Shown one piece after another: positions 61,634-64,000 of a DNA stretch of 64,000 nt. This stretch comes from UBA6107 sp964459385. GTDB lineage: Bacteria > Chloroflexota > Anaerolineae > Anaerolineales > Anaerolineaceae. The position numbers were made by a program, and so were the translations under genes. The notes below the pieces were generated by a model. It saw nothing but the letters and a program-made list of their open reading frames with translations, did no database searches and was not told where the DNA came from. The stretch lies in the NCBI GenBank assembly GCA_964459385.1, contig CAYWLG010000012.1:1-64000 (forward strand), in the 5' to 3' direction. The first letter of the stretch is position 1. The number at the start of each line of letters is the position of its first letter.

Positions 61634-62293
61634 ATGATCCCAGATCTTGAAATCCTCTTGCGCATCGGCCTGGCGGCTCTGCTGGGCATGTCGGTCGGAT
61701 ATGAGCGCGAACGGCAAAACCAGCCGGCCGGCTTACGCACCCACACCATTTTGGCCATTGGCGCCTGTCTGGCAATGACGATCTCCATCAACATCTCCGA
61801 CCAATTTTCCAACTCAGGTGACCCGGCACGCCTGGCTGCCCAGGTGGTTTCAGGCATCGGTTTTTTGGGTGCCGGGGCCATTTTGCGCTATGGCACCAAC
61901 GTCAAGGGGCTGACCACAGCCACCTCGTTGTGGACCATTGCCATCGTTGGGCTGGCCGTCGGAGCCGGTCATTACTTCGCCTCCATTGCCACCACCATTT
62001 CTCTACTGATCGTGCTGGTCTTGTTGAACGTTCTCGAAAAGAAACTCATCCGTGTTTACAAAACGGTCAACGTCACCGTCACTGCCATTGGCGTGCCCGA
62101 TCTGGCCGAGCAATTACAGGCAGCGCTCAAAGAACTCAAGAAGAACATCATCTCCACCGGTATTGAACATAATAATTTGACCAATTCAACCACTGTTGCA
62201 TTGGTGGTGAAGGCCATTGAGGATGAGTCGTTTGAAGATATTCAAGCCGTCATCGCCGAGATGCCGGGGGTGACGAACTTTAAGATCCTGTAG
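61634..62293 (+). CDS. MgtC/SapB family membrane protein
   Basis: A 219-residue protein with four or five membrane segments: LRIGLAALLGMSVGYERER, GLRTHTILAIGACLAM, QVVSGIGFLGAGAIL and GLTTATSLWTIAIVGLAVG, all MgtC family hallmarks, then a C-terminal ACT-like cytosolic domain (residues 145-219). MgtC relates to Mg2+ homeostasis and inhibition of F-type ATPase in pathogens. AGGAGG precedes the ATG, 9 nt after the ThyX-like stop. Confidence 0.9.
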   Translation: MIPDLEILLRIGLAALLGMSVGYERERQNQPAGLRTHTILAIGACLAMTISINISDQFSNSGDPARLAAQVVSGIGFLGAGAILRYGTNVKGLTTATSLWTIAIVGLAVGAGHYFASIATTISLLIVLVLLNVLEKKLIRVYKTVNVTVTAIGVPDLAEQLQAALKELKKNIISTGIEHNNLTNSTTVALVVKAIEDESFEDIQAVIAEMPGVTNFKIL

Positions 62294-62304
62294 CGCAGAG
62301 GCTA

Positions 62305-62332
62305 TTGACACAGCCTTCTGCCTGTGTATAAT
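62305..62332 (+). promoter_or_regulatory. Promoter of the T-box-trpB transcript
   Basis: TTGACA (62305-62310), 16 nt, TATAAT (62327-62332): both hexamers are perfect consensus. Transcription should start near 62339. A 6 bp inverted repeat ACACAG/CTGTGT fills the spacer. Confidence 0.85.
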
Positions 62333-62338
62333 AGTCAA

Positions 62339-62668
62339 AACGAATAAGCAAAGGCCGAGACGAGGACGAGTAAGTAGCGCTAGGGCGTTTCAGAGAGCAG
62401 GAGTATGGTGAAATCCTGCGCACACAGCGATACCGAATGGACCTCCGAGCTGCCAGGTGAACGCGAAAGCCAGTAACCTGAGCCGGGAGCGCCGCCGTTA
62501 TGAGGGCAACGAGTATAAGCAGCCTGGCTGCCGTACTCTAACGAGTGAAGCTGGCCATCCGACCTCCGGGAGCAATCTCTGGAGGTTTTTTCGTTAAAAG
62601 TCAGCTTAACCGGGGTGGCACCGCGGATCAAACGTCCGTCCCCAGATGGGACGGACGTCATTGTTTTA
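62339..62668 (+). ncRNA. T-box riboswitch, tryptophan specifier
   Basis: The 330 nt leader between the consensus promoter and trpB contains the T-box sequence GGGGTGGCACCGCGG (62612-62626), whose TGGC bulge pairs with the uncharged tRNA 3' end. In the large upstream stem I the specifier position reads GAA-TGG-ACC, so the codon is TGG (62438-62440), Trp. A stem III-like hairpin ACCTCC/GGAGGT (62562-62585) precedes the T-box, and a terminator follows. Uncharged tRNA-Trp should favour the antiterminator and trpB expression. The codon and the gene agree. Confidence 0.9.
62632..62667 (+). terminator. T-box regulatory terminator
   Basis: ACGTCCGTCCC (62632-62642) pairs with GGGACGGACGT (62648-62658), followed by CATTGTTTTAAT. 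It competes with the antiterminator containing the T-box. Confidence 0.85.
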
Positions 62669-62716
62669 ATCGTCCGTTCCAAATCGCATCCATTCATTAT
62701 TCACAAGGAGCTGACG

Positions 62717-64000
62717 ATGGAAGAACAAACGAAATACCTCTTGAACGAAAGTGACATCCCGCATTTCTGGTACAACATCAACGCCGATTCACCGGTTGCC
62801 CCTGAACCAGTGTTCAACCCGGCCACTAAACAGCCGGTCACTCCAAATGACCTCTCCGTGCTTTTCCCGATGGGGCTGATCGAGCAGGAAATCAGTACCG
62901 AGCGCTATATTCCCATCCCCGAAGAGGTGCGTGATGCTTACAAGCTGTGGCGGCCTACCCCCCTCATCCGTGCCAGACGGCTTGAGAAGGCACTGGGCAC
63001 ACCGGCGCATATCTACTACAAATACGAGGGGGTCTCACCATCCGGCAGTCACAAATCCAATACGGCCGTACCGCAGGCCTTTTACAACAAGATTGCCGGC
63101 ACCACTGCCATGACCACCGAAACCGGTGCCGGGCAGTGGGGGTCTGCCCTGTCGATGGCCTGTGGGTTTTACGGCCTCGACCTTGAGGTGTATATGGTGA
63201 GGGTCTCTTACGACCAGAAACCGTACCGCCGTTATTTAATGGAAACCTACGGCGCCAGTGTCTTTGCCAGTCCCTCCACGCAAACGCAATATGGCCGCAA
63301 CCTGCTGGCGCAAGACCCTGAGAACCCCGGTTCACTTGGCATCGCCATTTCAGAAGCGGTAGAAGTGGCTGCCACCTCAGGCGGGAAGAAGAAATACGGC
63401 CTGGGTTCGGTGCTGCACCATGTGCTCATTCACCAATCGGTGATCGGCGAAGAAGCGCTCAAACAAATGGATCTGGCCAGCGAGTACCCGGATGTGGTCA
63501 TCGGCTGTGTGGGCGGCGGTTCCAACTTCTCGGGCATTGCCTTCCCCTTCCTGCGTGAGAACCTCAAAAATGGCGAGCGAGCCCGCCTGCTGGCGGTGGA
63601 ACCCGATGCCACCCCTTCCCTCACCAAAGGTGTTTATGCCTTCGATTACGGTGACACTGCCGGCATGACCCCCATCATCAAGATGCACACGCTGGGGCAC
63701 AACTTCATGCCGCCCTCCATTCACGCCGGTGGTCTCAGATATCATGGCATGGCCCCCACCCTGTCAGCTCTGGTCAATGCCGGGCTGATCGAGGCGGTTT
63801 CGGTCGCACAAACAAAGGTCTTTGAAGCCGCGGTGCTTTTTGCCCGCACGGAAGGCATCTTGCCTGCACCTGAATCTTCTCATGCCATCCGCACCGCCAT
63901 TGATGAGGCGCTCAAGGCAAAAGAAAGCGGAGAAAAGAAGGTGATCCTCTTCAACCTGTCGGGGCATGGACACTTCGACCTGGTTTCCTACAACAAATAT
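62717..64000 (+). CDS. trpB: Tryptophan synthase beta chain, TrpB2 type (3' end outside window)
   Basis: 428 codons are present and open to the window edge. The PLP lysine lies in PSGSHKSNTA and the phosphate-binding loop in GCVGGGSNFSG. The N-terminal segment (IPHFWYNINADSP, PMGLIEQEISTERYIPIPEEV) and SGHGHFDLV near the C-terminus are typical of TrpB2, about 450 residues, which can work without TrpA. Converts indole and serine to tryptophan. AAGGAG precedes the ATG. Its expression should be controlled by the Trp T-box upstream. Only a short C-terminal piece is missing. Confidence 0.94.
   Translation, partial: MEEQTKYLLNESDIPHFWYNINADSPVAPEPVFNPATKQPVTPNDLSVLFPMGLIEQEISTERYIPIPEEVRDAYKLWRPTPLIRARRLEKALGTPAHIYYKYEGVSPSGSHKSNTAVPQAFYNKIAGTTAMTTETGAGQWGSALSMACGFYGLDLEVYMVRVSYDQKPYRRYLMETYGASVFASPSTQTQYGRNLLAQDPENPGSLGIAISEAVEVAATSGGKKKYGLGSVLHHVLIHQSVIGEEALKQMDLASEYPDVVIGCVGGGSNFSGIAFPFLRENLKNGERARLLAVEPDATPSLTKGVYAFDYGDTAGMTPIIKMHTLGHNFMPPSIHAGGLRYHGMAPTLSALVNAGLIEAVSVAQTKVFEAAVLFARTEGILPAPESSHAIRTAIDEALKAKESGEKKVILFNLSGHGHFDLVSYNKY

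Overview
This 64 kb window reads as chromosomal DNA of a Chloroflexota bacterium, most likely Anaerolineae. That placement is an inference from gene repertoire: a PIN/TRAM membrane protein next to cysS and rlmB, an archaeal/eukaryote-type proline-tRNA ligase, RNase Y, a short IF-2, DUF3160 lipoproteins, many Thr/Pro-rich extracytoplasmic linkers and a tandem ThyX-like protein. No 16S rRNA is present to confirm it. Coding density is high. I see no insertion sequence, prophage, CRISPR array or rRNA.

Layout. 1-7.5 kb: initiator tRNA (cut by the left edge), a secreted lytic-transglycosylase-like protein, the PIN/TRAM-cysS-rlmB group, ferritin, a GrpB-family protein and a membrane protein. 7.5-10.3 kb: recX-rny on the minus strand, preceded by a roughly 490 bp gene-free region that may hold a minus-strand leader or small RNA. 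10.3-13.3 kb: small membrane proteins, a PfkB-type kinase and a PAP2 phosphatase. 13.3-25.5 kb: a surface and exopolysaccharide region (membrane-anchored metallopeptidase, O-antigen polymerase/ligase, Wzz, secreted Thr/Pro protein and GT-C protein on minus; bidomain oxidoreductase, heparinase II/III and GT4 glycosyltransferase on plus). 25.5-29.6 kb: PhoP/PhoR-type two-component system, pstB, phoU. 29.6-35.7 kb: zinc-ribbon protein, DUF2892 and thioredoxin-DUF2892 proteins, PIG-L deacetylase, A-adding-type tRNA nucleotidyltransferase, GNAT. 35.7-39.6 kb: a minus-strand operon of secreted proteins (FG-GAP-like, DUF3160, CapA). 39.7-46.8 kb: EF-G-like GTPase, MazG-like, LOG family, proS, a HEAT-like protein, and a TetR plus ferredoxin-nitroreductase pair with a clear operator. 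47-52.6 kb: rplI, a RodZ-like protein, rimO, a TPR-like protein, a YwaF-like protein. 52.7-62.3 kb: nusA-ylxR-infB-rbfA-nrnA-truB-ribF followed by the ThyX-like and MgtC genes. 62.3-64 kb: a tryptophan T-box leader and trpB, which runs off the right edge.

How the genes work together. The right half is dominated by translation and RNA maturation. The centre is dominated by cell-surface polysaccharide and phosphate sensing, with the last glycosyltransferase only 2 nt from the response regulator. Recurrent sequence-level observations are five start codons placed 6-7 nt after a TATAAT/TAAAAT box (candidate leaderless mRNAs), two genes whose start codon abuts a terminator U-tract, and a nusA operon that has a leader hairpin but no adjacent rimP.
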